A DNA stretch of 64,000 nt from Calditrichota bacterium (GCA_008501765.1 QQUE01000012.1:1-64000); one strand, 5' to 3'; positions 1 through 9,303 are shown, counted from the first letter of the stretch. The notes: a model not told the origin generated them from the sequence alone. A program made the numbers and translations.

Positions 1-111
1 ACCATCGCTCATATCGCTGTGTTGTTGGTAGCGCGAACAGCAAATAAAGCTGGATTCAAAGATAAAATCAGATTTGTGAAATCATTTGTACCAAAATTTC
101 TGAAAAATTAA
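1..111 (+). CDS. C-terminal fragment of an unidentified protein
   Basis: Frame 1 is open from the first base to a TAA at 109-111 and encodes 36 residues, beginning TIAHIAVLLVARTANKAG and ending in a basic tail. The other two plus-strand frames close within about 45 bases, so this frame is the best candidate for the 3' end of a gene that starts outside the window. It points toward the eCIS genes (convergent), and a TAGCCTG-type repeat starts a few bases after its stop. I do not recognise the family, and the fragment is too short to be sure it is coding. Confidence 0.35.
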   Translation, partial: TIAHIAVLLVARTANKAGFKDKIRFVKSFVPKFLKN

Positions 112-118
112 TTTTGTG

Positions 119-265
119 AAGCCCTATTATTCATAAACTGATAAAAATGTGCCTGGCACTTCTACAAGGTATGAAAGCCCTCAAAAGCTACTTTGTTTAG
201 TTAAATTTATAAAAATCAACTAAGTGCCAGGCACATCCACTGCGCTTTATGAATAATTCAGGCTA
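119..265. repeat. TAGCCTG-family inverted repeat, subtype with GTGCC-T-GGCAC core (copy 1)
   Basis: About 147 bp, nearly identical to 9517-9664. The outer ends form an inverted repeat (left AGCCCTATTATTCATAAA; right end, read inverted, TAGCCTGAATTATTCATAAA). Inside are perfect 14-bp inverted arms, TGTGCCTGGCACTT at 148-161 and AAGTGCCAGGCACA at 222-235, and each arm is itself nearly palindromic. No ORF. It lies between the end of the AAA+ ATPase gene and the converging fragment, where it could end transcripts from both sides (inference). It could be a MITE or a REP-like element. Confidence 0.85.
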
Positions 266-303
266 TATCCATTTTTGCCTATCTATTATTATAGCAGAAC
301 GGC

Positions 304-1644
304 TCACTCGTTTTTATCAAATTCTCGACGAATGCCTTGCATCACATCTGAACCGGCGATCCTGTTTTCGCCTTTTTTCAGTGCCTGCAATGACGCGTAC
401 CGGACGATATTCATGATTGCACCTCCCGAAAGAGTATGATCGCTGGCTACTTTTTCCAGATTCAACTCATCATCAAATTCAGCCTGTCTGGAAAAGCCGT
501 TTTTCCATAATTGCAGTCGTTCCTGTGCACGCGGCATCGGAAAATAGATAATGGATTCAAACCTTCGACTAAAAGCGCTGTCGAGATTTTCCCGGATATT
601 TGAAGCAAGAATAGCAATGCCATCAAAAGTTTCAATGCGTTGCAACAGAAAGGAAATCTCTTGATTCGCGTAACGGTCATGGGCGTTACGGGTCGCGCTG
701 CGTTTTCCGAACAAGGCATCCGCTTCATCGAAAAAAAGTATCCACCCTTTGTGCTGCGCCTGGTCAAAAACTTGTGCCAGATTTTTTTCGGTTTCACCAA
801 TGTATTTGGAAACGACCATTGAGAGATCAACTTTATACACGTCGCGGTCTGTTGTTTTGCCGAGCAAGCACGCCGTCATGGTTTTTCCCGTGCCCGGTGG
901 ACCATAAAAGAGACTGCGATATCCCGGCCTTAATTTTGGCGCCATGCCCCAATCTTCCATGAGTGTTTTGCCGTGTTCAATCCAGGTTTTGATTTCTTCA
1001 ATCTGCTTTATCGTTCCGGGATGCAGAACCAGGTCAGACCATTGCAGGTTGGTTTGGATATGTTGTGCTGGAAATTGCGTGCTAAAGTTGGGACGATGCG
1101 GAATTCCAGCCGTAAAAAGACTGAGATGTTCAATTGAGAGCTGCAGTGGCGCCTTCAAAAACGCGCTGTCCGAATTTCTCGACAAAAGACTGAGAATATT
1201 GTGTTTGGCAAAAAAATGCTGCGGATCAAACAGTATTTGCAAGGAAAAACGAACATCAAGGTTATTGGCTGCCAATATAAAAGCCAGGGTCTCAAATGTT
1301 GGAATAAAATCACCTGTTTCGTTTTGACTGATACCGCCGAATTCGGTGAAACGACGGTCAAAAGTTTTGTTCTTCGTGAAAAAGATATCCAAAAGCTGTG
1401 GCCGGATATGAGGTACCATGCTGAGTACGATAGCAAAACGCTCGGCAAAAGAAAGTTGATAGTGATTTACAAATCGGGCATATTCAGAATCGGAGCCGCT
1501 GATATCCGGGGGATCGATATCAAAAACATCGGCAACTTCACTTTCCTGGCCAAAGTAAAGCTTGAATCGTGTATTTAGCACCGAGGAAAACCAGCCCAAT
1601 TCCAGTTCAAGATCGACAACATTTTGTTCCATGCGGTTTTCCAT
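304..1644 (-). CDS. eCIS AAA+ ATPase (Afp15/Pvc15-like)
   Basis: 446 aa from the ATG at 1644. An in-frame start 20 codons upstream exists, but the 1644 ATG overlaps the upstream TGA as TGATG and has GGAG just before it, so translational coupling is likely. The N-terminal ~220 residues are family-specific and helical. The C-terminal half is a classic AAA+ module: Walker A GPPGTGKT (about residues 246-254), Walker B ILFFDEAD (about 300-308), sensor-1 ILASN (about 343) and arginine-finger-like SRRFES (about 358). In Afp/PVC systems this ATPase is needed for particle assembly and acts in the cytoplasm. It is the last gene of the cluster, directly after the tape measure gene, as in other eCIS loci. 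Function is assigned by family and context. Confidence 0.9.
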   Translation of the reverse strand: MENRMEQNVVDLELELGWFSSVLNTRFKLYFGQESEVADVFDIDPPDISGSDSEYARFVNHYQLSFAERFAIVLSMVPHIRPQLLDIFFTKNKTFDRRFTEFGGISQNETGDFIPTFETLAFILAANNLDVRFSLQILFDPQHFFAKHNILSLLSRNSDSAFLKAPLQLSIEHLSLFTAGIPHRPNFSTQFPAQHIQTNLQWSDLVLHPGTIKQIEEIKTWIEHGKTLMEDWGMAPKLRPGYRSLFYGPPGTGKTMTACLLGKTTDRDVYKVDLSMVVSKYIGETEKNLAQVFDQAQHKGWILFFDEADALFGKRSATRNAHDRYANQEISFLLQRIETFDGIAILASNIRENLDSAFSRRFESIIYFPMPRAQERLQLWKNGFSRQAEFDDELNLEKVASDHTLSGGAIMNIVRYASLQALKKGENRIAGSDVMQGIRREFDKNE

Positions 1645-3380
1645 CACCACTCCACTCGAATGGCTGTAGCCATCCATGGTAATTTGATCCACTCCCAACC
1701 CCATGGAAATCGGTCGAGCACGACGTCGTGCGTTTCTCTTTCAACTTGCAAGAGCCAGGAACTATCCCGGGCGCGCAAAATACCTTTCCGGAGGAGAAAT
1801 GTATGACGAAATCCTTGTATCGACATTTCACGCAGGATCGGGGCCTGCTGGATGACTTCAGTCAAAAAACGGGTACTTTCATCCATTTCATAATCTGTAA
1901 TATCAGCCACCGGTTCGACGATATCTGCCGGATCCAGACCACATAAAATTTTATTCAATGGCAGGACAAATTCCGGAATTTCAGTTATGCTCTCGACCAA
2001 ATACTGCAATAAATACACAGCATGAATCTGTAAATTGCGCTGTAAAAAACGCTTGTCATCAGTAAGCTTCAGAAGTGAAAAAAAGGATTTGATGAACGGC
2101 CAAAGCAGGACCAATCCTGCATTTGCCACGTACAATTCATCAGCTGCGCTAAAGCCTGGATAAAGCGGCAAATCATCGGACTGCTCGATTTCATTCCGGA
2201 TCAATTGGACCAATTCCGGAGCTCTTTTGGGCGTCCGGTTGTCTGTTAAACATATATCGAGTGCCGCTAAAACATTATCGATAAGCGCTCCGGGCAAAGA
2301 TTGTTTTGTAAAAAAAATCCGTAAATCATCTGAAGAGAAATTACCACTTTTTGCTGCTGCCAAACGCTGCAGAAATTGCTTTCGATTCTCCTCAGGCATC
2401 TGATCCATTAGTTTCCGGATCGCGGTGATGAGTGCATTCAGATGACGGCTTGAATCTGACATTTCATCTATTGTCTTCGGGAAGGATGCCGCAGTTTGCG
2501 GCATCTGTCGTTCCTGAAACAGTTTGTCAAATATGCGCCTTAAATCTCCGGTGTTCTCCGACTTTTCAGCATGAATTACATCATTAAGTTTCGTGATCAG
2601 CACATCATAGTGCAATCCTGAATCTGCCGCAATCCTTGCAAAAAGCGCACGATAAAAATAGGCATCCGGCGTACTAAAATTCTGAACATACCGGGCCGAA
2701 CTAAAAAGATTAATCCAAAAAGACCGCCTTGTTTTTTCTCGGCTTTGTCCTGGATTTGCTTGCTGGATAGCTTGAATTATTTTGCCGAACTGGAACTGTA
2801 TGGCCGCACCGATATTCGGTGCTATCAATTCCAGCAGATTTTGTAATTCAGTGTCAGAATAATGATAATTTAGCCTGGCCATGGCCTGCTTTTCTGAGCT
2901 CAATTCCCGGATGAGTTGGCGTAATTTACCGGGCGCGGATCCGAGTAAAAATTTGAGACCATCATTCAAAAGGAACGCATTTGAACTATCCGCCCACCAC
3001 GGCAGGCAGCCCGTGTGAGCAAAATGAGAGAGCAGCTCCAGTTGAGATTCTATTTTCGTGTGGTGCCCATTCCCGCCATGGGTCCGTGTCAATTCAACAA
3101 TCTGCTTGGTAAGTTCTTTCTCTAACTCCTCGTTAAATTTGGACACAAAGATAATCTCGAAGTCAGTTTGATCAATATCCCCCAAATCGAGTTCAACTGA
3201 ATCCAGTCTGATTATTTGATTTGAATCACTCAGTGCCGAGCACCAATGATCGATTGCTGCAATTATTTTATTGCGATAAATACGACTCAGCTCGTGCTGA
3301 AATCGTTGTTGCTGATTCCTTGAACCAGAAGTTTCCAACTCAATGATCTGACGTTTGATTATATGCGTTTGCTGCGTCAC
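1644..3380 (-). CDS. eCIS tape measure protein (Afp14-like)
   Basis: 578 aa with a GTG start at 3380 and a well-placed AGGA six bases upstream. The N-terminus matches the contractile injection system tape-measure family as I know it: HIIKRQIIELE, then a helical stretch, then IIRLDSVELDLGDI (about residues 58-71), with the family's Glu/Asp-Leu-rich spacing. The rest is long, mostly alpha-helical and without signal peptide. Tape measure proteins fill the tube during assembly and set its length, so 578 aa, short for the family in my recollection, suggests a short particle (inference). Its stop overlaps the ATPase start. Upstream, a 163-bp MITE-like element separates it from the preceding eCIS gene. 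Confidence 0.82.
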   Translation of the reverse strand: MTQQTHIIKRQIIELETSGSRNQQQRFQHELSRIYRNKIIAAIDHWCSALSDSNQIIRLDSVELDLGDIDQTDFEIIFVSKFNEELEKELTKQIVELTRTHGGNGHHTKIESQLELLSHFAHTGCLPWWADSSNAFLLNDGLKFLLGSAPGKLRQLIRELSSEKQAMARLNYHYSDTELQNLLELIAPNIGAAIQFQFGKIIQAIQQANPGQSREKTRRSFWINLFSSARYVQNFSTPDAYFYRALFARIAADSGLHYDVLITKLNDVIHAEKSENTGDLRRIFDKLFQERQMPQTAASFPKTIDEMSDSSRHLNALITAIRKLMDQMPEENRKQFLQRLAAAKSGNFSSDDLRIFFTKQSLPGALIDNVLAALDICLTDNRTPKRAPELVQLIRNEIEQSDDLPLYPGFSAADELYVANAGLVLLWPFIKSFFSLLKLTDDKRFLQRNLQIHAVYLLQYLVESITEIPEFVLPLNKILCGLDPADIVEPVADITDYEMDESTRFLTEVIQQAPILREMSIQGFRHTFLLRKGILRARDSSWLLQVERETHDVVLDRFPWGWEWIKLPWMATAIRVEW

Positions 3381-3467
3381 TTTTGATCCTGGTTAAGAAA
3401 ATTCCTGTCTGAATACATCATCCGGGTAGATGAACTTCTGTTCCCATTCATTTCCAATGCTGTATTT

Positions 3468-3630
3468 ACGTGAGTTCGATGTAAGCTGTAACATTCTTTA
3501 CCAAGCATAATTATAATAGAGCGAAGGCGTCTCGCCGAGCATTTCGTGCGTTATCCTCGGCGGGACGCCTTCGGACTAGATCCTATAATTAATTCGTTTT
3601 GTCCCAACTCATCTTATATCGAACTCACGT
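3468..3630. mobile_element. 163-bp MITE-like element, copy 1
   Basis: Terminal inverted repeats ACGTGAGTTCGAT (3468-3480) and its complement ATCGAACTCACGT (3618-3630). The core holds a strong GC-rich hairpin: arms 3521-3539 and 3556-3574, 17 of 19 positions complementary, with a 16-base loop. TATTTA occurs at both borders (3463-3468 and 3632-3637), compatible with target duplication. The same 163-bp unit recurs, in the same orientation, at 19051 and 51684. No ORF, so any mobility would need an enzyme encoded elsewhere. It sits between the tape measure gene and the repeat-protein gene inside the eCIS cluster. Confidence 0.88.
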
Positions 3631-3639
3631 ATATTTATG

Positions 3640-5694
3640 CTAATTCGACTGCACTTTGACAAACAATCGCACCACGCGTTTAACTGAAATAGATGTCGCA
3701 TCATCCCGGATTATGTGCACTTCTATGGTCATATCCGAATTTATTGCCGGGGTATTAAAAGTGAGATCGTTCCCCGTTCCGGCTTTCCACGCCCGCTGAA
3801 GGGCATTATTCCAGAACAGATTGTATTTATCGCCCACATGACTGTTGACGATTTTGATCTTTGTCTGCTTCCCGGATTCCACTTCGGTGTTTTCAAGATG
3901 AATTTCCGGCACCGCTTTTATCAACGCAGATTTTAACAAGGGTACGCCGGCTCGGGTTTGGGCCTTCAGCGCCCGGATAAAAAGTTCAGTCCCGGCTGAC
4001 AATGGATCAGTTGCAAGCAGCGGTGGTTTCGGTTTGACAGTCAATGGATCCCCTTCACCATTGCGGGTAATTGCGAAATCCACCCCGATTTTCAGCGCAT
4101 CCAGCCCTTTGTTTAAGACAGGATTCAAATCATCTTTTTTATGAAAATAAGCAGGTAGAGAAATATCATTGTCATCGGGTTGGGTGAAAAAGTGATAAAA
4201 TATTCCGGGTTGACCATCATCGACCAGCACCGATCCATTGGTCTTGTCTCCATTCATTTCCACGATTAAATTAAGCGCCGGGTCGGGATTCGGTCGAACG
4301 AGAACAGCCACAACCTGCTTTACCTGTACCGCTGATTCGATAATTTTTTCAGGATCACTGGCATCATGCGCAAAATGGCTTTTCATTGCCCGAACCAGGA
4401 TGAAACTGTCTTCATGTAATAATTCAGTTGTTAATTCGAGCGTGCCTTCCGTACCGGATTGAACTAATCCGGTGGGAGAAAAATTTACCGGAATATTCCC
4501 ATGCAAGTTTGTCTCCGGCATCAATACCTGCACATCAGGTTCATCTGGCACATTCACTGTAATAATTTCGCGTTCCGGTGGTATTTCACCGTGCAGGAAG
4601 TCACGATCACGAATTCCACCCGCAAAAAGTTGGTAGTCGGCGCTGGTTTGTGTATTCAAAATTTTAACGGAGGCCGGCGCCGCATAATCCACGATTGGCG
4701 CCGGATCAACAGAAACAGTGAGGTTTGCATTGGCGCGTACTTTCAGTGGTAGAATTAAATCCTCATAGATTATTAGCCTGTCATCTTCCTTGCGTACTGT
4801 ATATTCTGCCCGATTTCTATCGGTGATCAGCCAGAAAGCGCTATTCACCGAAACTGTTGCCTCGTCGATTTCTCTACCCAGGTCATTAAATTTTTGCACA
4901 AATTCGGCTGATAATGCGTGGTTGTTCAAATCGGTTTCGTTTTCCATCGCAGCACTAAACAGGGCCTTGCCTAAAAAACCTGTTTCTGCATTTCCCTCTG
5001 CCGATGCGTCAAATATTTTAGTCGCTTTAATGCGGATGTCGGTATCTTCAAAAAATGATTGCGTATCCAGATCAATATCACTTCGATTGCCGGTTACTTC
5101 ATTCTCGGAAAGCTCAATTTCATCAACATTCTTCCATCCCTGTGCAAGTTGCAGGGATACCAATTTGTATTTAATACCCACCTGGCTTTTTGCAATTGTA
5201 ACCTGCACGTGGGCGCCATAGTCAACAAGACGCGGACGGGCATCGGTGGCGTTGTGCAGCGTTGATTTTTCGAGATGCTCTTCGTTAGCAATCCAGGCTT
5301 TGAGAAGCAAGTCAAGCCCGACCTTGATTGAAATTTTTTGATGCAAAGTCGTGCTGTGCCCCTCGGCCGGGGCTCCGGCAAAGATTTCTGCCGCTTTCCT
5401 TTTTCGAGCATGGATTTCAAGGGTTTTGTCCGCCTGAATCGGCGCAGTCGACAGCTCAACTTTGTTGCCATTCCCATAGGCTCCATTCTCCAGCGTTGCG
5501 CCATTTTCAAAAAGGTGATAGAGAACGTCCCGCTGGCTATCATTCACGGGTATTTGCGCCGGTGTGTCAAAAGCGACGATGACCGGTTCATCCACGACTG
5601 CAAGGTCACGCAATGGCGCAGTTTGCCCGATTTTCAGGAGATCGATCAGGCGGTCACGGGCATCGCGAACATGTAAGTGATTTATGGCTTTCAT
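3640..5694 (-). CDS. eCIS-associated protein with tandem beta-sandwich-like repeats, function unknown
   Basis: 684 aa. The ATG overlaps the preceding stop by 4 bases (ATGA), so it is translationally coupled to the Afp12-like baseplate gene. I recognise no catalytic domain. A degenerate module recurs about five times: a strand ending in NS/NT/KS-Q, a turn, then Y-x-L/F (e.g. NDSQRDVLYHLFENG, AKSQVGIKYKLVSL, LNTQTSADYQLFAGG, VNSHVGDKYNLFWN), separated by 90-170 residues. This suggests a string of Ig-like or other beta-sandwich domains. The protein has no cysteine and no signal peptide. Its position between baseplate and tape measure genes fits an external structural, spike-adaptor or target-binding part, but that is inference; it might instead be cargo. 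Confidence 0.75.
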   Translation of the reverse strand: MKAINHLHVRDARDRLIDLLKIGQTAPLRDLAVVDEPVIVAFDTPAQIPVNDSQRDVLYHLFENGATLENGAYGNGNKVELSTAPIQADKTLEIHARKRKAAEIFAGAPAEGHSTTLHQKISIKVGLDLLLKAWIANEEHLEKSTLHNATDARPRLVDYGAHVQVTIAKSQVGIKYKLVSLQLAQGWKNVDEIELSENEVTGNRSDIDLDTQSFFEDTDIRIKATKIFDASAEGNAETGFLGKALFSAAMENETDLNNHALSAEFVQKFNDLGREIDEATVSVNSAFWLITDRNRAEYTVRKEDDRLIIYEDLILPLKVRANANLTVSVDPAPIVDYAAPASVKILNTQTSADYQLFAGGIRDRDFLHGEIPPEREIITVNVPDEPDVQVLMPETNLHGNIPVNFSPTGLVQSGTEGTLELTTELLHEDSFILVRAMKSHFAHDASDPEKIIESAVQVKQVVAVLVRPNPDPALNLIVEMNGDKTNGSVLVDDGQPGIFYHFFTQPDDNDISLPAYFHKKDDLNPVLNKGLDALKIGVDFAITRNGEGDPLTVKPKPPLLATDPLSAGTELFIRALKAQTRAGVPLLKSALIKAVPEIHLENTEVESGKQTKIKIVNSHVGDKYNLFWNNALQRAWKAGTGNDLTFNTPAINSDMTIEVHIIRDDATSISVKRVVRLFVKVQSN

Positions 5695-7715
5695 GCTTCT
5701 TTCATCTTTTCTTTTTCAAATTTACCTTTTTTATCCAACCAGTCAGTAAAAGCATCTCTGGCGATACCCATTTCATGCTGACTAAACCAATGGACCCAGG
5801 CGGCTATGTGCGCAGGCGTTTCTTCCCGAATCGTCCTTTCGACAAATTCACGAAAATCCGCGATGGCAAAACGTCCGCTTTCAAGCGGAAAAATAAAACT
5901 CACCTGCAATGAAAAAGGATCTTTTACATGCGGTGCGGTCAATAATGGAATTAATTGGTGCTGATCTTCAGACAGTGGTCGAAGCAGGATATGCTCAATC
6001 ATAAAAAAATCTTCACCTGTTTCATCAATACCCAGCTTCCGGCGGATACGCTGTTCCAGACCTGAGCTATTTCCGGAATTTGAACCATTGAGGTAGTTGG
6101 TAGCTGTGGACCGTTTACTGCTTAGCTGCGGGTATTCCTGCAAAAACAAAGCTTTGTCGCGTGTGAGTTTTTCATCACTGGTGCTTTCAAAAGCAGCCAA
6201 TGCATAATCGGTAAATTGTTCCGCAAAGCGCGCTAACAAATGATTCAGGAAACGATTTTTACGGCTGGTACCCGAATTTTCTGCAACAGTTGATTCAGTG
6301 AGCTGTTGCAGTTCTTCCCCGTTTAAGTTTAAAATCCCATCGAGCTGCAGTGCAGGATCAGCTACCAATTGTGAATAATAAGTTTGTGTATCTGCATTCT
6401 GTGAGGAAAGAAGTGTGCAGGCATTTTTTAATTGGACAAAAGAATTCGCCAGAAATTGATCGAAGAACAGCAAATAGGCTTTGAGCTGTTTGGCCTGTGC
6501 TTTCCGCTCGGGTGATGCCGAATCAGGCAATCCCGTGGCGCCGATACCGTAAGCCGCCGGAAATTGATATTGGATTGAATGGTATGCTGCAATTTCCCTA
6601 TCTTCTCCTTTTGGTTGAAATAAATCCGGCTTCCATGTTTTCGCAGAACGTAGGCCAGTGCTCCGATTTTGAATTGCAAACGTCGCTCTGACGTTCTTTA
6701 AGTCAACTTTCACTGGCAACTGATTTCTTTCCAAAGTAATGGCTGACCGCATCGCATCAAGCCGTGCAGCTTTTCCCGGATCGAGATGCAGCGTCCATTC
6801 ACCCGCCTCGAGACCTTTACCAAAATTAATTTTACGAACGGCTCGGACGCCTTTGATGCGCATAAATTCATTAATGAGATCGGAGCGATGCAGCGTCTTG
6901 CGCCGCTGTGCCTGTGCCAGCGCCTCATTATCGATGAAGCCGTGAGCAAGCAAGGGGCCGTCAAATATCTCATCCATACTTTTGCCTGATTCTAGCACCT
7001 GTTCAAGGCTGAGAAAACGCACCGGAGGCGAAATATAATCAGCGATGCGTTGATAGATCTCCACCATTAATTTTTCCGGGCTATCCACCGCTTCGATCTC
7101 TATAATTGCATCAATTGGAATATCGTGCGGCAGCAGTTGCTCAATTTTCTCAAAATCTTCGCATAACGGCCTGTTCGCGTGCAAGGATTGCGTGACTTTA
7201 TTTTTTATCGCTGCTGCTTCCTTGCTGTCATATATTGTATAAAATACGTTATACAATCCACGCAAAAGTACTTCCTCATGCAGCAACTGCTCACCTTCAA
7301 AACCCAGCGAATTTTCACCCTCGCTGGAAATAAAATACAGAGGTCCATGCCCGGTGCTTGTTTTTTCAATCCAGGCATTTTTAACTCCATCGATATCGAG
7401 CACCAGCTTTCGTAAATCGGTGAGCGTAACCGGGTGCGTCGTTAAAATTTGCCCCGGGCTGAACAAGTCAGCTCCAGCCAGCTCACCAGCGCTTGCCAGC
7501 AAGTCCGGCATCTCGTAATCGATACGGTAAAACAGATCGGTCAGGGCATAGCACACCTGCTCGAGAATGGTGATCCCGGGATCGTGGGCATTGAAGTCTG
7601 TCCAGTGTTTGCCAGTCATTTTTTCGAGGTGGTGCATCGCCTCATCACGCAGGCCGGCATAATCGAAATTCACAGGCACCTCATCCGATATTGTATTTTT
7701 TTTCATACTTTCCAT
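5691..7715 (-). CDS. eCIS baseplate J-like protein (Afp12-like)
   Basis: 674 aa from ATG 7715; ATG 7706 is also possible, and a TTG at 7769 would add residues overlapping the fibre gene. The N-terminal region carries WTDFNAHDPGITILEQVCYA, the hallmark of phage baseplate J/gp47-like proteins in eCIS loci. It is followed by HPVTLTDLRKLVLDIDGVKNAW and later a LLRPL segment near 590. In Afp/PVC particles Afp11 and Afp12 form the baseplate wedge. Together with the 1596-aa protein at 9666 this gives the usual pair. It is flanked by the fibre gene and the repeat protein. Confidence 0.85.
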   Translation of the reverse strand: MESMKKNTISDEVPVNFDYAGLRDEAMHHLEKMTGKHWTDFNAHDPGITILEQVCYALTDLFYRIDYEMPDLLASAGELAGADLFSPGQILTTHPVTLTDLRKLVLDIDGVKNAWIEKTSTGHGPLYFISSEGENSLGFEGEQLLHEEVLLRGLYNVFYTIYDSKEAAAIKNKVTQSLHANRPLCEDFEKIEQLLPHDIPIDAIIEIEAVDSPEKLMVEIYQRIADYISPPVRFLSLEQVLESGKSMDEIFDGPLLAHGFIDNEALAQAQRRKTLHRSDLINEFMRIKGVRAVRKINFGKGLEAGEWTLHLDPGKAARLDAMRSAITLERNQLPVKVDLKNVRATFAIQNRSTGLRSAKTWKPDLFQPKGEDREIAAYHSIQYQFPAAYGIGATGLPDSASPERKAQAKQLKAYLLFFDQFLANSFVQLKNACTLLSSQNADTQTYYSQLVADPALQLDGILNLNGEELQQLTESTVAENSGTSRKNRFLNHLLARFAEQFTDYALAAFESTSDEKLTRDKALFLQEYPQLSSKRSTATNYLNGSNSGNSSGLEQRIRRKLGIDETGEDFFMIEHILLRPLSEDQHQLIPLLTAPHVKDPFSLQVSFIFPLESGRFAIADFREFVERTIREETPAHIAAWVHWFSQHEMGIARDAFTDWLDKKGKFEKEKMKEA

Positions 7716-7749
7716 AAATTTCGATTCCAGATTACCTTTTATGGGACAC

Positions 7750-9303
7750 TTATCCTCTCGGATTAACAACTATTGGAGGTGGTAAAATTACATTACCGGA
7801 AGTTGAGGTAAATGCTTTAAATGTAATCCCATCAAGCGATATCCAAAGATTGCTGCCGGCGTCAACAAATACATCACCGTTGGTTTTAATATCTATTCGT
7901 CCAGTAACATTGGGGTGTGTGCAGGCAATCTGCAATTCTTGTTTTTCAGGCCGGTATCCCGATGGCAATTTAAAAATGGCACGTCTTATAATTCCGTTTT
8001 TAACCAGACCTTTTAGATGAACAATTCCAAAACTATCCTTAAAATAAGCTGCTTTATTAAATGTGTCGTTGTAATTGATCCAACTGTTCTGAAATCTGTC
8101 ACTTTTACTACTCGAAGCCGCAGGTACTGTTTTCCAATTCTCCTGTTGTATCGCGGCACCCTGGGTGGCATAAATTCTACCTTTTACATGCAGCTCGGCG
8201 CTGGGAGCAGCTACCCCAATACCCACTTTACCACTTTCGTCAATTACAAAAGTACTCGAAGGTGCTCCGGCTTTTATTATGAACGGCATTTTTGCCAGAG
8301 TGCCGCCGTCTGGTGGCGTGTCTGTTGCCTGGCCCAAGTTTAATTGGCCGTTCGACGTGCTGACCACGAAACCCCACGTCTGATTCCCCGCCGGAGCAGC
8401 GCGATTGCGCAGGTATAAATTATTGCCCTCAAAAGCAGCACCCCCAATAACATTTAATTTCGTGACAGGATTATCCGTGCCTATGCCGACATTGCCAATT
8501 TGATTTATGGTCAAGGCTGTATTCGTAATGCCGGAATTAAAACTATTGGACGTTCCAAATACTAACTTCGATCCACTACCATCGTGGTAGGCCGCAATTC
8601 GGGCCGTTGGTTTGGCGTTGTCTTTGAAAAGGAAATCGAGAGGCGTGTAAAACTCCGGGGAATATTCACCACTGAGAGCAAGCATGCCTCGTTCAACTCC
8701 TTTAAATTCCTTAATTTGTGATCCTTTGATATGCATTGGCGAGAGCGGGCTCGAAACACCAATACCAACGCTACCAGATTCGGGTTGAAGCAGCAAGTGC
8801 CCATTGGATTGCATCCAGGCATCAGCTCCAAGATAGCGCAATCCCATCGTGAGTTTTGATTCTGTGCCCGCCCCCATAATTTTGAAAGATGGATTCGCTG
8901 CAGGTTTGGAACTGGCGGAGCCATTGATGACCAATTTGCCATCTGCGCTCGCCGTGCCAATTCCCAAGTTGCCGCTACTGCGATCAAGAAAAATTCGATT
9001 ATTCCCCTCACCATCACTGATAGTCAATCCCGGGCGTAAATTATTGGAATTAGCATCGTCTTGCATATCAAGTTTTATTGTCCATTCCGGAGTCTGGCTG
9101 GCCGTATCGGTGAAAAGACCAAGCGCTTCTTTTTCACCGCTCGCTGAGTTCACAGCATCCAGACGCAGCGGGTTATCCGGGAGTTTTACGATGCCGTCGT
9201 CCTGCTGGTTGAGCACCCCATCGATAAACGCGGCGAATTGCTCTTCGGTGGGTATACTATTTTTACGGAAATACGACTTCAATGTCGCACGATTTTCTGC
9301 CAT
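7750..9303 (-). CDS. eCIS tail-fibre-like protein (Afp13 position) with GIGT repeats
   Basis: 517 aa. The ATG at 9303 has a strong GGGAGG seven bases upstream. The N-terminal ~45 residues (LKSYFRKNSIPTEEQFAAFI) match the attachment segment I know from Bacteroidota eCIS fibre genes. The body repeats the phage-fibre pattern GxGIGTxxPxxKLxV (GNLGIGTASADGKL, GSVGIGVSSPLSPMHI, GNVGIGTDNPVTKLNV, GKVGIGVAAPSAELHV), typical of trimeric beta-rich stalks. The C-terminal ~130 residues, after ATQGAAIQQENW, form a distinct beta-rich head that may bind the target. No S74 chaperone domain is seen. It likely determines which cells or surfaces the particle binds (inference). Confidence 0.82.
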   Translation of the reverse strand: MAENRATLKSYFRKNSIPTEEQFAAFIDGVLNQQDDGIVKLPDNPLRLDAVNSASGEKEALGLFTDTASQTPEWTIKLDMQDDANSNNLRPGLTISDGEGNNRIFLDRSSGNLGIGTASADGKLVINGSASSKPAANPSFKIMGAGTESKLTMGLRYLGADAWMQSNGHLLLQPESGSVGIGVSSPLSPMHIKGSQIKEFKGVERGMLALSGEYSPEFYTPLDFLFKDNAKPTARIAAYHDGSGSKLVFGTSNSFNSGITNTALTINQIGNVGIGTDNPVTKLNVIGGAAFEGNNLYLRNRAAPAGNQTWGFVVSTSNGQLNLGQATDTPPDGGTLAKMPFIIKAGAPSSTFVIDESGKVGIGVAAPSAELHVKGRIYATQGAAIQQENWKTVPAASSSKSDRFQNSWINYNDTFNKAAYFKDSFGIVHLKGLVKNGIIRRAIFKLPSGYRPEKQELQIACTHPNVTGRIDIKTNGDVFVDAGSNLWISLDGITFKAFTSTSGNVILPPPIVVNPRG

